From RBC074 sp964470555 (GTDB lineage Bacteria > Acidobacteriota > Blastocatellia > RBC074): DNA of 64,000 nucleotides. Below, piece by piece: positions 33,963 through 43,879 of the stretch (its first letter is position 1; every line of letters starts with the position of its first letter). The notes beneath the pieces were generated by a model. It was not told the DNA's origin and ran no database searches. It was given only the letters and a program-made list of their open reading frames with translations. Location: contig CAYYDG010000035.1 in NCBI GenBank assembly GCA_964470555.1, positions 14,451 to 78,450 of the forward strand, in the 5' to 3' direction. The position numbers were made by a program, and so were the translations under genes.

Positions 33963-35195
33963 ATGGCTGACAGAATCGCCGCTACAGCCCCGTTAGCTGT
34001 TAATGCCAAAACCGATTTTCTCGATCTCGCTCCGCCTCACTGGGCTGCGCGCGGATTGGCGTGGGCGCTGATTTCCATTTTCGCGCTCGGAGCGATTGCT
34101 TCCGTGGCGGTTTCGATGCCGGAAAAAGTCACGGCGCAATTCGTGCTGACTCCTGTGCGCGGAGCCGATCCGGTCAAAGCCGTTCGCGGCGGCGTGGTCA
34201 CGGAATTGCTGGCCGTCGAAGGGCAGACGGTCAATCAAGGGGATTTGCTTGTCGCGTTGCGGTCAGATTCCGCTGCCAATCAAACAGCCGAATTGCAAAC
34301 CATCGAAACTCAACTGGCCGGCGCAGGCGACAGTTACCTGAACGCCAAACGCAAGCTGGAATCCGTGGCGTTGACCGATGAACAGGAGATTCGCAAATTG
34401 GAAGGCCGCGTTCGCCATCTGAACAGTTTGATCGGCCACAAACGCCAGCAACTGACGCTGACCGAACGAATGAAAGACAGTTACGAAAAACTTTTTCGCG
34501 AAGGCATCGCCAGCCAGGCGCAATTGACCTCCAAATTGATAGAAGTCAGCGAACTGGCTTCGGAAGTCGAACGATTGGTCGTCGAACAAAACGACGCCCG
34601 CGCTGAAATCGAAAAGTTGAAATTGACCGACGCAACACGACAAGCGGAGTTCACGGAATTTGAGCGCGATCTGAAAGAGAAAAACAAAACCGGCGAAATT
34701 CGGGCTGAAGCCCTCAAATCCGGCTTGAGCGACATTGACGGCAATCAGGTGCGGTTGCTCGCTCCGTGTTCAGGCGTGGTCTTGAAATTGAAAGTACGCG
34801 ACAAAGGGGCGTTGGTCGCCGAAGGCGAAACTGTGGCGGAACTGGCCTGCGGCGGAAATCAACTGGTCGCCGAATTGACCGTGCCCGAATCCGGCGTAGG
34901 CAAATTGAAACTGGATCAAGGCGTAAAGCTGAAATACGACGCTTTTCCTTATCAACGTTTCGGCGCGAAACACGGGCGGTTGGCGTGGCTCAGTCCGGCA
35001 AAAAGCGAAGGTTCGCAAAATTTCACGGCGCGAGTGGAATTGACGGAAAAGGAAATTTCGGTCAAAGGCCAGCAAAGAAACTTGAACGCCGGAATGACCG
35101 GCACGGCGGAAATCGTCGTCGGCAAACGCACCTTGCTCAGTTACGTCTTCGAGCCGATCAAACAACTACGCGAAAATCTGGCAGATGTGCCTTGA
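33963..35195 (+). CDS. HlyD-family adaptor of peptide exporter
   Basis: 410 residues. A cytoplasmic N-terminus of about 30 residues is followed by one transmembrane helix (AWALISIFALGAIASVAV), a lipoyl half-motif (VVTELLAVEGQTVNQGDLLV), a coiled-coil hairpin (about 105-255), the second lipoyl half (VVLKLKVRDKGALVAEGETV) and a beta-barrel domain. This is the bacteriocin/haemolysin-type adaptor that links a C39 ABC exporter to the outer membrane. GGAG lies upstream of the ATG. It closes the precursor cluster and should work with the exporter encoded at 27308-30433. No outer-membrane TolC-like gene is in the window. Confidence 0.88.
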   Translation: MADRIAATAPLAVNAKTDFLDLAPPHWAARGLAWALISIFALGAIASVAVSMPEKVTAQFVLTPVRGADPVKAVRGGVVTELLAVEGQTVNQGDLLVALRSDSAANQTAELQTIETQLAGAGDSYLNAKRKLESVALTDEQEIRKLEGRVRHLNSLIGHKRQQLTLTERMKDSYEKLFREGIASQAQLTSKLIEVSELASEVERLVVEQNDARAEIEKLKLTDATRQAEFTEFERDLKEKNKTGEIRAEALKSGLSDIDGNQVRLLAPCSGVVLKLKVRDKGALVAEGETVAELACGGNQLVAELTVPESGVGKLKLDQGVKLKYDAFPYQRFGAKHGRLAWLSPAKSEGSQNFTARVELTEKEISVKGQQRNLNAGMTGTAEIVVGKRTLLSYVFEPIKQLRENLADVP

Positions 35196-35222
35196 GTACA
35201 GCGTCAACTAAGTTTTGAGGTG

Positions 35223-35247
35223 TTCGACAAGCTGCCAGCTTGTCGAA
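35223..35247. repeat. Palindrome TTCGACAAGCTG-CCAGCTTGTCGAA
   Basis: A 25-bp palindrome directly after the HlyD gene. Second copy 35 bp further on, and relatives at 31465 and 31691. Confidence 0.7.
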
Positions 35248-35282
35248 GTCGTGGCTGGAAAAGCAATGTTCGGCCAGCCGAA

Positions 35283-35311
35283 CCTCCGACAAGCTGCCAG
35301 CTTGTCGGAGG
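35283..35311. repeat. Palindrome CCTCCGACAAGCTG and its mirror
   Basis: A 29-bp palindrome with the same core GACAAGCTGCCAGCTTGTC. The base pairs outside the core differ from the copy at 35223 but still pair (CCTC/GAGG versus TTC/GAA). Confidence 0.7.
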
Positions 35312-35386
35312 TCGGACTGCAAGAAAACTTTGTTTACGGACTGTTGAGCAGGCAGGCAAAAGTTTTTGGGAATAAATGCTCTGGTT

Positions 35387-35485
35387 CATTTTCCAGTTGT
35401 CATTTTTCAATTGTCATTTGTCATTGCTGCCCGGCGTTTCGTGCGATGACAAATCGCAAATCACAAATGAAAGATGGAAAATGGA
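35387..35485. repeat. Decayed TTGTCATT heptamer repeat with inverted arms
   Basis: TTTCCAGTTGTCATTTTTCA and further GTCATTT units are mirrored by GATGACAAATCGCAAATCAC and ATGGAAAATGG. One arm of the same family sits at 38427-38472, so copies flank the kinase gene on both sides. Confidence 0.65.
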
Positions 35486-35514
35486 TTTACCGACAAGTTT
35501 TTTTGCTCAGCCGT

Positions 35515-38412
35515 TTATTTGAACGAAATCAGGTAAACGCTTTCTTCGTTTTCATTGACGCCGTAATACAACCAGCGGCCATCCGGCGACAGGCTTGGAT
35601 TTTCAATGGTTTCTTCGCCGACTGGAGCAATCAGTAACCGCGAGGTTTTGTTGAAAGTGTCCATCAGATGAATTTGAAAGGGAATCTGGTAAACCAGCCG
35701 ACGATTGTCCGGCAGCCAGAAAGGCGCATCGCCTTTATCGTTCAACCGTTCGTATTGCCCTGAAGCCAGATCGTAAACAACCAATCCCGGCAGGTCGCTG
35801 CCGTTTTTCCATTCCATTCCGGCAATGCGTTTGCCGTCCGGCGACCAGTTGTACGCGCTGAATTTTCCGCCAGTGGGCAAGGGCGGAAACGTGAACAGTG
35901 TTTGTTCCTGAAAGGGGCGGCTCAAATCCATGATGAAGCTATCGCCTCCGCCGCGCAGGCTGAACAGCATTCGCGTGCCGTCAGGCGACCAGGCCGGGTC
36001 CAGGAACCCTCGCTGATCGGGTCTGCTGAAAGTCAATTGCTGACGGTCGCCGCCATCCGGTCGGATCGTCCAGATTTCAAACTTGCCTGAAAAATCGGAA
36101 AAATACGCGATGCGTTGCCCATCCGGCGACCAACGTGGAGCGCGGTCTCGACTCCTGTCATTCGTCAGTTGGGTGTATTCCGTCCCCCCGATTTTGAACG
36201 TGTAAATATCCATTTGCGGATCGCCATAGCTGAAAAACGCCAGAGACTGGCCGTCGGGCGAAACATGATGATTGGTTGCGCGGCGGGTCATCTGCGTCGC
36301 CCATTCGGGCGCGCCGATGATTTTCCCCTCCACCGGATCGAAAGGAATGCGGCGAATGTTCGTGCGAATCAAACGGCTGGCATAAGCCATCAGCTTGCCG
36401 TCGCGCGAAATCGTCAAAAACTGGCTGTATTGAGACGGCGCAGGCAACGGTTGCGGCTTGCTCAATACTTTTCCGCTGACTTCATCAATCCGCACGCGCC
36501 AGAGACTCAATCGTCCGCTGCGATTGCTGGAAAAATACAGATGCCGTCCGTCGTGCGACCAGACCGGACAAAACTCTTCCTCCTGGTCGTCAGTAACAGC
36601 AACTGGTTCGCCGCCCCCAGCCGGAATTGTCCAGATGTCGCGTTGCGCAGAGTTACGCAATCCCCAATACGCAATGCGATGTCCATTGGGCGACAAACGC
36701 GGTTGCACGGCATCAGGCCCGGCGGGAATGTGACGTTTGACGCCCGTGCGCCAATTAATCGCCCAAAGCTGCGAGTCAATGCCCACGCGCTGATATACAT
36801 TGCTGCCGCGTTGCGTCGAATACAGTATTTCCGAACCATCCACTGACCACGATGGGCTGAAACCTCCCTTCACCACCAATCGCTCGTTTTCTCCGGTAGA
36901 GCCGATGACGTAAATGCCGCCCCCGTCGCGCTCTGATCGGAAAGCGATGTAATTGCCATCTGGCGAAAACGCCGGTTCGCTTTCTTCCTCCGGACTGTGC
37001 GGAGTCAGATTGATCGCATTGCTGCCGCCGACCCGCTGGCGAAATAAATCCAACTGATTGTTGAATCGGCGAACGTAGACGATGAATTGCCCGTCGGGAG
37101 AAATCGTCGGCGCGGTTTTGGTTCCGGCAAATTCCGTCATTTCCTTATAACGCGCTCCGTCCCAATCCGCCATCGAATCGTATTCATTTGGGCGAACCCA
37201 CCACCACCACAACACGGCAAGAATGACCAGGCCTGTGACCAGGGAAGCCATTCCATAAGTTCGTTTTGAAAAACGACGGGGCGGTTCGGCCAGAGTGCGC
37301 CGCGAAACGATTTCGGAAGCCGACAATGAATTCATCTCGCGTTGCAATCGTTTGAGGTCGGCGCGGAAATCGTCCGCCGACTGGTAACGAAACTCGCGGT
37401 CTTTTTCCAGCGCTCGCGCCAATATGCGATCCAGTTCAGGATGCAGATCGGGTCTGGCCTGGGTTGGCGCAATCGGCTGATGGTGAATGATCGCATCCAG
37501 AATCGCCGCCATCCGGTCGCCTTTGAACGGCGGCAGACTGGTCAGCAATTCATAAAACGTCACGCCGAGGCTGAAAATATCCGTGCGGCGATCCACTTCC
37601 TGACCCATTGCCTGTTCCGGCGACATATATCTGGCCGTTCCCAGCACTGCGCCCGGATTGGTTTTGGCCGGATCGCCTTCCGAAGGATTCGTGCGGCCCT
37701 GCGAACGTTCCTGTTCGGTCAATTTGACCAAACCGAAATCCAGCACCTTCACGTAACCATCGTGCCGCAGCATGATGTTTTCGGGTTTGATGTCGCGGTG
37801 AATGATTCCGGCTTCGTGAGCGGCTGCCAGCGCCGAGCAAAGTTGGACGGCGATTTCGATGGCGTCTTTTTCGGCGACCCGCCCCGCGGCCAGCAATTCG
37901 CGCAAGGTGCGGCCTTCTATGTATTCGGTGGCGATGAAGTGTTTGTCTTCGATCTCGCCGATTTCGTAAATCGTGATGATGTTCGGATGATTCAAGGCCG
38001 AAGCGGCGCGGGCTTCCCGATCAAACCTTTTGACGCGCGCCACATCCTGAGTGAATTGCGCTGGCAGAAATTTCAACGCCACCTTGCGATTCAACCGTGT
38101 GTCGCGCGCCAGATAAACTTCGCCCATGCCTCCAACTCCCAGCACCGAAATCACGCTGTAATGAGCCAGAGCTTTTCCAATCAACGAACGATCTTTTTCA
38201 GCGGCCATTTGCCGGGCGGCCATATCAAGCGCCGGAGCTTTCAGAAACTTCGCTTCGGCGCGCGCGTGCGCCAGCAGCAGAGATTGGATTTCTCGCCGCA
38301 ATTCTTCGTCATCAGGACAGGCAGTCTCCAAAAAGGCCGAGCGTTCGGCATCGGGCAAATCCATTGCCTCGTCCATCAGTTGATCTATTCGCGCCCAGCG
38401 GTCAGGAGTCAT
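35515..38412 (-). CDS. Ser/Thr protein kinase with TolB-like beta-propeller
   Basis: About 965 residues from the ATG at 38412; a longer frame runs into a repeat. N-terminal about 85 residues are the helical region usual in acidobacterial kinases (MTPDRWARIDQLMDEAMDLP). Kinase domain about 90-355: GVGGMGEVYLAR, VALKFL, HRDIKPENI, DFGLVKL, MSPEQAMGQE. A transmembrane helix (VTGLVILAVLWWWWV) near 390 is followed by an extracytoplasmic propeller with many PD40 repeats (ISPDGQFIVYVRR, FSPDGNYIAFRSE, WSPDGTRMLFSLR). The ECF sigma gene lies just upstream on the same strand, a common pairing in Acidobacteria. It probably senses a periplasmic cue and signals to the cytosol. Confidence 0.92.
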   Translation of the reverse strand: MTPDRWARIDQLMDEAMDLPDAERSAFLETACPDDEELRREIQSLLLAHARAEAKFLKAPALDMAARQMAAEKDRSLIGKALAHYSVISVLGVGGMGEVYLARDTRLNRKVALKFLPAQFTQDVARVKRFDREARAASALNHPNIITIYEIGEIEDKHFIATEYIEGRTLRELLAAGRVAEKDAIEIAVQLCSALAAAHEAGIIHRDIKPENIMLRHDGYVKVLDFGLVKLTEQERSQGRTNPSEGDPAKTNPGAVLGTARYMSPEQAMGQEVDRRTDIFSLGVTFYELLTSLPPFKGDRMAAILDAIIHHQPIAPTQARPDLHPELDRILARALEKDREFRYQSADDFRADLKRLQREMNSLSASEIVSRRTLAEPPRRFSKRTYGMASLVTGLVILAVLWWWWVRPNEYDSMADWDGARYKEMTEFAGTKTAPTISPDGQFIVYVRRFNNQLDLFRQRVGGSNAINLTPHSPEEESEPAFSPDGNYIAFRSERDGGGIYVIGSTGENERLVVKGGFSPSWSVDGSEILYSTQRGSNVYQRVGIDSQLWAINWRTGVKRHIPAGPDAVQPRLSPNGHRIAYWGLRNSAQRDIWTIPAGGGEPVAVTDDQEEEFCPVWSHDGRHLYFSSNRSGRLSLWRVRIDEVSGKVLSKPQPLPAPSQYSQFLTISRDGKLMAYASRLIRTNIRRIPFDPVEGKIIGAPEWATQMTRRATNHHVSPDGQSLAFFSYGDPQMDIYTFKIGGTEYTQLTNDRSRDRAPRWSPDGQRIAYFSDFSGKFEIWTIRPDGGDRQQLTFSRPDQRGFLDPAWSPDGTRMLFSLRGGGDSFIMDLSRPFQEQTLFTFPPLPTGGKFSAYNWSPDGKRIAGMEWKNGSDLPGLVVYDLASGQYERLNDKGDAPFWLPDNRRLVYQIPFQIHLMDTFNKTSRLLIAPVGEETIENPSLSPDGRWLYYGVNENEESVYLISFK

Positions 38413-38426
38413 TTCAACGCTCGCCA

Positions 38427-38472
38427 AAGATGACAAATGAAAAATTCCGACTGGAAAATGGCAAATGAAAAC
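38427..38472. repeat. One arm of the TGACAAATGA repeat family
   Basis: AAAGATGACAAATGAAAAAT ... ACTGGAAAATGGCAAATGAA. Same words as the right arm at 35387-35485. It fills the gap between the sigma factor stop and the kinase start. Confidence 0.55.
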
Positions 38473-38484
38473 CAGCCGGTGCAA

Positions 38485-39078
38485 TCATCGTGTATCGTTC
38501 TTTTCGAGTTCACTCGTCTTGCTCAGTTCGCGGAACAGCCAGGCTTTGGCCTTGTTCCATTCGCGTATGACGGTGATTTCGGCGACGCCCAGAATCTCGG
38601 CAACTTCTTCGTTGCCCAAGCCGCCAAAAAAACGCAGTTCGACGATTTTGCTTTTGCGTTCGTCCAGTTCGGCCAGACTTTTGAGCGCATCGTCCAGAGC
38701 CACCAAATCCGCGGTGCGGGCTTCGGCCAGGTCGGCGGCGGCTTCGATGGAAACCAGGTGCGCGCTTTCGCCTGCCACGCGCGGACGTTGCCGGGCGAAA
38801 TCCACCAGAATGCGTCGCATCAACTGCGCCGATACGCCGAAAAAATGCGCCCGGTTTTTCCATTCGACGTTCTTCCAGTCAATCAATCGCATGTAGGCTT
38901 CGTTGACCAGCGCCGTCGGTTGCAAGGGATGTCCGGCGCGTTCGTTGCCCATGTATCGCCGAGCCAGCCGGTGCAATTCGGCCTGCACCAGCGGAATCAA
39001 CTGTTCCAACGCCAGTTGATCGCCCTTATTCCACGCCACCAACAACTGCGTCACTTCATGAGTTGAAAGCTCGGCCAT
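38485..39078 (-). CDS. ECF-type RNA polymerase sigma factor
   Basis: 197 residues. Region 2: LIPLVQAELHRLARRYMGNE then LQPTALVNEAYMRLIDW; region 4: LDERKSKIVELRFFGGLGNE, EEVAEILGVAEITVIREWNK. The conserved wording fits the Acidobacteria/Planctomycetes ECF subfamily often found beside Ser/Thr kinases, in which the kinase may replace an anti-sigma factor. AAGGGA lies upstream of the ATG. The kinase gene follows after a 72-bp gap that contains a repeat. Target promoters are unknown. Confidence 0.9.
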   Translation of the reverse strand: MAELSTHEVTQLLVAWNKGDQLALEQLIPLVQAELHRLARRYMGNERAGHPLQPTALVNEAYMRLIDWKNVEWKNRAHFFGVSAQLMRRILVDFARQRPRVAGESAHLVSIEAAADLAEARTADLVALDDALKSLAELDERKSKIVELRFFGGLGNEEVAEILGVAEITVIREWNKAKAWLFRELSKTSELEKNDTR

Positions 39079-39280
39079 AATTTTCTTATCCCTTTTGGTG
39101 AATAATTACTTCGATGATTGGCTTGGAATTTACCACAGCCATTGTGATCGCTCTACCGTTTTGGCGAACGCGTTGCCTCAAGTTGCCTTGAGGCCGGAAT
39201 TGCCTGGCCAAGTTTGAGCTTGATGGTAGGTTGCCGCCCGCAGTCCAAAGCCCTAAACCAAACTTTTCCGAAGGCGCAAT

Positions 39281-39529
39281 ATGGCAGATCAATGCGACTT
39301 GACACTCGGTTACATGATTGAGGACAAAGAATGGAGCGAATTCTTTTTATCCCGGCTTGGTGGTGCATCAGGAGCCGCTCCATTTACTGCTTGGTCTGGG
39401 CCAATTACGAACGACGTTGCAGTGTTTAGAAAGACATTGAACTCTGGGCGCAAGATAGCCATTGTGTGGAGCCAGAATTTTTTGAGTGATGCCAAGTTTC
39501 GGAAGTTAGCTGCGGTACGGGGAGAGTGA
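39281..39529 (+). pseudogene. Truncated TIR-domain protein
   Basis: 82 residues with GAAGGCGCAAT before the ATG. CDLTLGYMIEDKEWSEFFLS and GRKIAIVWSQNFLSDAKFRK match the first and middle strands of bacterial TIR domains (pattern: D-FISY-xDxxWAxW ... RTIAVLSxxYLxS). The frame stops at 39527, inside the left arm of a palindromic element (39511-39664), and the remaining TIR helices and any partner domain are missing. It is therefore probably a gene broken by the element. TIR proteins are NADases in defence; this fragment is unlikely to be active. Confidence 0.55.
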
Positions 39530-39664
39530 GCGACCTGCGCTTGCTGGTAGAGTTTCTGTCTATGCATAGGGCGCCGACTGAGCCATCTTGCATTGCAGAG
39601 TGGCTGCCGACCTTGATGGTCTATCTGAAGCGAGGCTCAGGTTGCTGACGCTCCCCGTACCGCA
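39511..39664. repeat. Palindromic element with about 30-bp inverted ends
   Basis: The left end TGCGGTACGGGGAG continues GT-AGC-ACCTG-GC and is mirrored at the right end (CTCCCCGTACCGCA at 39651-39664), with four mismatches over about 30 bp. Length 154 bp. Similar GCGGTACGGGGAG repeats are, to my knowledge, frequent in acidobacterial genomes. The stop codon of the TIR fragment lies in its left arm. Confidence 0.65.
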
Positions 39665-39701
39665 ACGACAATATCAGCCGCTTCAAAATCCGCTCTGTGG
39701 T

Positions 39702-39730
39702 TTGGCAAACCACAATCGCGTGTGTATACT
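39702..39730 (+). promoter_or_regulatory. Sigma-70 type promoter for atpDC
   Basis: TTGGCA (39702-39707), 17-bp spacer, TATACT (39725-39730), preceded by TGTG as an extended -10. Each box has one mismatch to consensus. Transcription should start near 39737, about 100 bp before atpD. The -35 lies in a small palindrome TGTGGTTTGGCAAACCACA. Confidence 0.7.
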
Positions 39731-39837
39731 CCGCACCTTTAATCGAGCACTCATAATTTCACCAGAAGGCGTGGGCAGACAGGTTCGATCCAGCAAACTG
39801 TCCGGTCGCCTCTTTCCGAAGGAGCAAAATAAACTTT

Positions 39838-41301
<1,464 letters not shown>

Positions 41302-41304
41302 TCA

Positions 41305-41381
41305 GGAAGTAGACAGCAGACAGTAGACAGTAGCGATTGCTGCCATCTACTGACTACTGTCTACTGACTACCGTCTACTTT
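41305..41381. repeat. AGTAGAC heptamer repeat with inverted arms between atpD and atpC
   Basis: Left arm GGAAGTAGACAGCAGACAGT and following units; right arm CTACTGACTACTGTCTACTG and following units; spacer about 12 bp. It ends three bases before the atpC ATG, so atpC has no normal Shine-Dalgarno sequence. Confidence 0.75.
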
Positions 41382-41383
41382 TT

Positions 41384-41791
41384 ATGGCTGACAAACTCAA
41401 TTTAGAAGTAATCACACCTGAACGGTTGGTGTTGCGTGAATCGGTGGACGAAGTCGTCGTGCCGGGACTGGATGGCGAACTTGGCATTTTGCCCGAACAC
41501 ACGGCGCTGATTTCGCAACTGCAAACCGGCGTTCTGACGTACCGGCAGGGAAGCGACAGTCGTCAAGTGCATGTCAGCGGAGGTTTTGTCGAAGTGCAGG
41601 CAGACCGCGTGGCTGTGTTGTCGGATGTCGCCGAACGCCCGGAAGAAATTGATCTGGAACGCGCGCAACGCGCCCGTGAACGCGCCGAAAAACGTCTGAA
41701 GTCGCAAGGCGACGATGTTGATTTCCGTCGCGCCGAACTGAAGATGCAACGCGCCATGATTCGCATTCAACTGGCCGGAAAAGGCTATTAA
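41384..41791 (+). CDS. atpC: F-type ATP synthase subunit epsilon
   Basis: 135 residues. N-terminal beta-sandwich (LEVITPERLVLRESVDEVVV, GLDGELGILPEHTALISQL, VHVSGGFVEVQADRVAVL) and a C-terminal helical hairpin (about 85-130). Epsilon is the central-stalk subunit and an inhibitor of ATP hydrolysis. The ATG is immediately preceded by a heptamer repeat that displaced any ribosome binding site; expression may depend on coupling or an unstructured leader. A strong terminator follows. Confidence 0.95.
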   Translation: MADKLNLEVITPERLVLRESVDEVVVPGLDGELGILPEHTALISQLQTGVLTYRQGSDSRQVHVSGGFVEVQADRVAVLSDVAERPEEIDLERAQRARERAEKRLKSQGDDVDFRRAELKMQRAMIRIQLAGKGY

Positions 41792-41816
41792 CGAATCGGA
41801 ACAGTTCCCACAATCC

Positions 41817-41857
41817 AAAGCCGCAAAGAAAGCACATTGGAGTTTCTTTGCGGCTTT
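41817..41857. terminator. Bidirectional terminator after atpC
   Basis: AAAGCCGCAAAGAAA pairs perfectly with TTTCTTTGCGGCTTT around an 11-nt loop. It serves atpC and the convergent secreted-protein gene that ends at 41866. Confidence 0.85.
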
Positions 41858-41865
41858 AGTTTTGT

Positions 41866-42345
41866 TCAGATGCGGCTGATGGTGATGCGCACCATGGTTC
41901 CTTCCTTGTTCTGGTAAATAGAGACCCAGAATTTTTCTTTTTCGAGAGTTTGGCGAGCCGTTTTGGCGCCGTTGGCCAGTTCGTTGACCTCGGCGTCGCC
42001 GACCACGTCTTTCCACGCCGGGGCGTTTTTCGGTTCGAGAAAGGCGAGTTGGATGGCTCTGACTTCGCCGTTTTCGTAACGAACGGTCATGGTGTCGTCG
42101 CCGGTCAATTTGTAATCCTCGCTGTCGTCGGATGAATTTTCCGGCTTGGACTTCATGGCTGCCTGCACGGCATCGCGTTTCATACCCAGCTTCACGCCGT
42201 GAAATTCGCGCAACACATTTTGGTTGTCATCCTGGTTCGATACGATTGTTTGCAGAGGGTGAGTGAATGCAGAAACACTTTGAGCGCACAAAACGAAACA
42301 TCCGATTGCGCTCAGAGCAAAAAAAGCTTTCAACAGCCGGTTCAT
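41866..42345 (-). CDS. Small secreted protein (GVKLGM motif), unknown
   Basis: 159 residues with a signal peptide (MNRLLKAFFALSAIGCFVL, cleavage near VSA). After it comes FHGVKLGMKRDAVQAAMKSK, the same short motif as in the 217-residue secreted protein at 19309-19962, then an acidic Ser/Asp stretch and beta strands ending MVRITISRI. Two related members in 64 kb suggest a lineage-expanded periplasmic family. Function unknown. AAAGGAGAG precedes the ATG. Confidence 0.7.
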   Translation of the reverse strand: MNRLLKAFFALSAIGCFVLCAQSVSAFTHPLQTIVSNQDDNQNVLREFHGVKLGMKRDAVQAAMKSKPENSSDDSEDYKLTGDDTMTVRYENGEVRAIQLAFLEPKNAPAWKDVVGDAEVNELANGAKTARQTLEKEKFWVSIYQNKEGTMVRITISRI

Positions 42346-42613
42346 TGGGACTCTCCTTTACGGTTAAAGTTGCGGGTGCATCAGCCCTGATACAACAGCA
42401 AAGCAAAGCAGTATTCGGAGTTTCGAGTCTTGTAACAACAGCGGAAACGGCTCGAAGCCCCTGTTTTGAAGGGCTTTCTTGAACCCGATATGGCCGCATG
42501 CTAGCATAGCCTTCCGCTGAGAAAAACATTCAACCCAACGGTTTATAAGCAATTCGATAAACTTTAGACGGCGCGTTTCGTCTGTTCAGAAACCGGGGGG
42601 CAGGAGCATTCTG

Positions 42614-43321
<708 letters not shown>

Positions 43322-43434
43322 AAATCAAAAGGCAGATGGCAAGTATCAAAAGTCAAAAATGGCAGGCTCTTGTGTCTGAAATTTTTGCCCGTTCGACTTT
43401 TGATGTTTGCCTTTTGCCTTTTGCCTTTTGATTT
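43322..43434. repeat. Decayed CAAAAGGC / GCCTTTTG heptamer repeat
   Basis: Left arm ATCAAAAGGCAGATGGCAAG and further units; right arm TTTGCCTTTTGCCTTTTGCC. It fills the whole tolQ-tolR gap. The tolR frame reads through it (…FAFCLLPFDF…), which creates a false upstream start at 43370. Confidence 0.7.
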
Positions 43435-43441
43435 CCGAAAT

Positions 43442-43873
43442 ATGGCTTTTACGAATCGCAATGGACGAACGCAAACCGCGCTGGCGGAAATCAACGTCAC
43501 ACCGCTGGTGGACGTCATGCTGGTGTTGTTGGTGATCTTCATGGTCACTGCGCCGATTCTGCAAACCGGCATTCAGATCAATCTGCCCAAAACCCGCGAA
43601 GCGCAATCGAACGAAGCGACGCCGCAAGCGTTGATTCTTTCTATAGACAAGGAAGGTTCGGTTTATTTGAGCGGCAAAAATGAACGTCAGGCGGTGAACG
43701 TCAACGATTTGCCGCAGTTGTTGAACGAACGGTTGAAGGACTCAAAAGACCGTCGTGTGTATTTGCGCGGCGACGGCGACACGCCGTATCGCGTGATTGC
43801 GTATGTGCTGGATCAGGCCAAACGCGCGCAGGCAAACGTCAGTCTGGTGACCGAACCGCAACCGAAGAAGTAA
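43442..43873 (+). CDS. tolR: TolR/ExbD-family protein
   Basis: 143 residues from the ATG at 43442; 24 more residues upstream are repeat translation. One transmembrane helix follows AEINVTPLVDVMLVLLVIFM, with the conserved functional Asp in PLVDVMLVLL. The periplasmic domain ends with the usual YRVIAYVLDQAKRAQANVSL. It couples the TolQ channel to TolA. The next gene starts at or just after the stop. Confidence 0.92.
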   Translation: MAFTNRNGRTQTALAEINVTPLVDVMLVLLVIFMVTAPILQTGIQINLPKTREAQSNEATPQALILSIDKEGSVYLSGKNERQAVNVNDLPQLLNERLKDSKDRRVYLRGDGDTPYRVIAYVLDQAKRAQANVSLVTEPQPKK

Positions 43874-43879
43874 TTGCTT

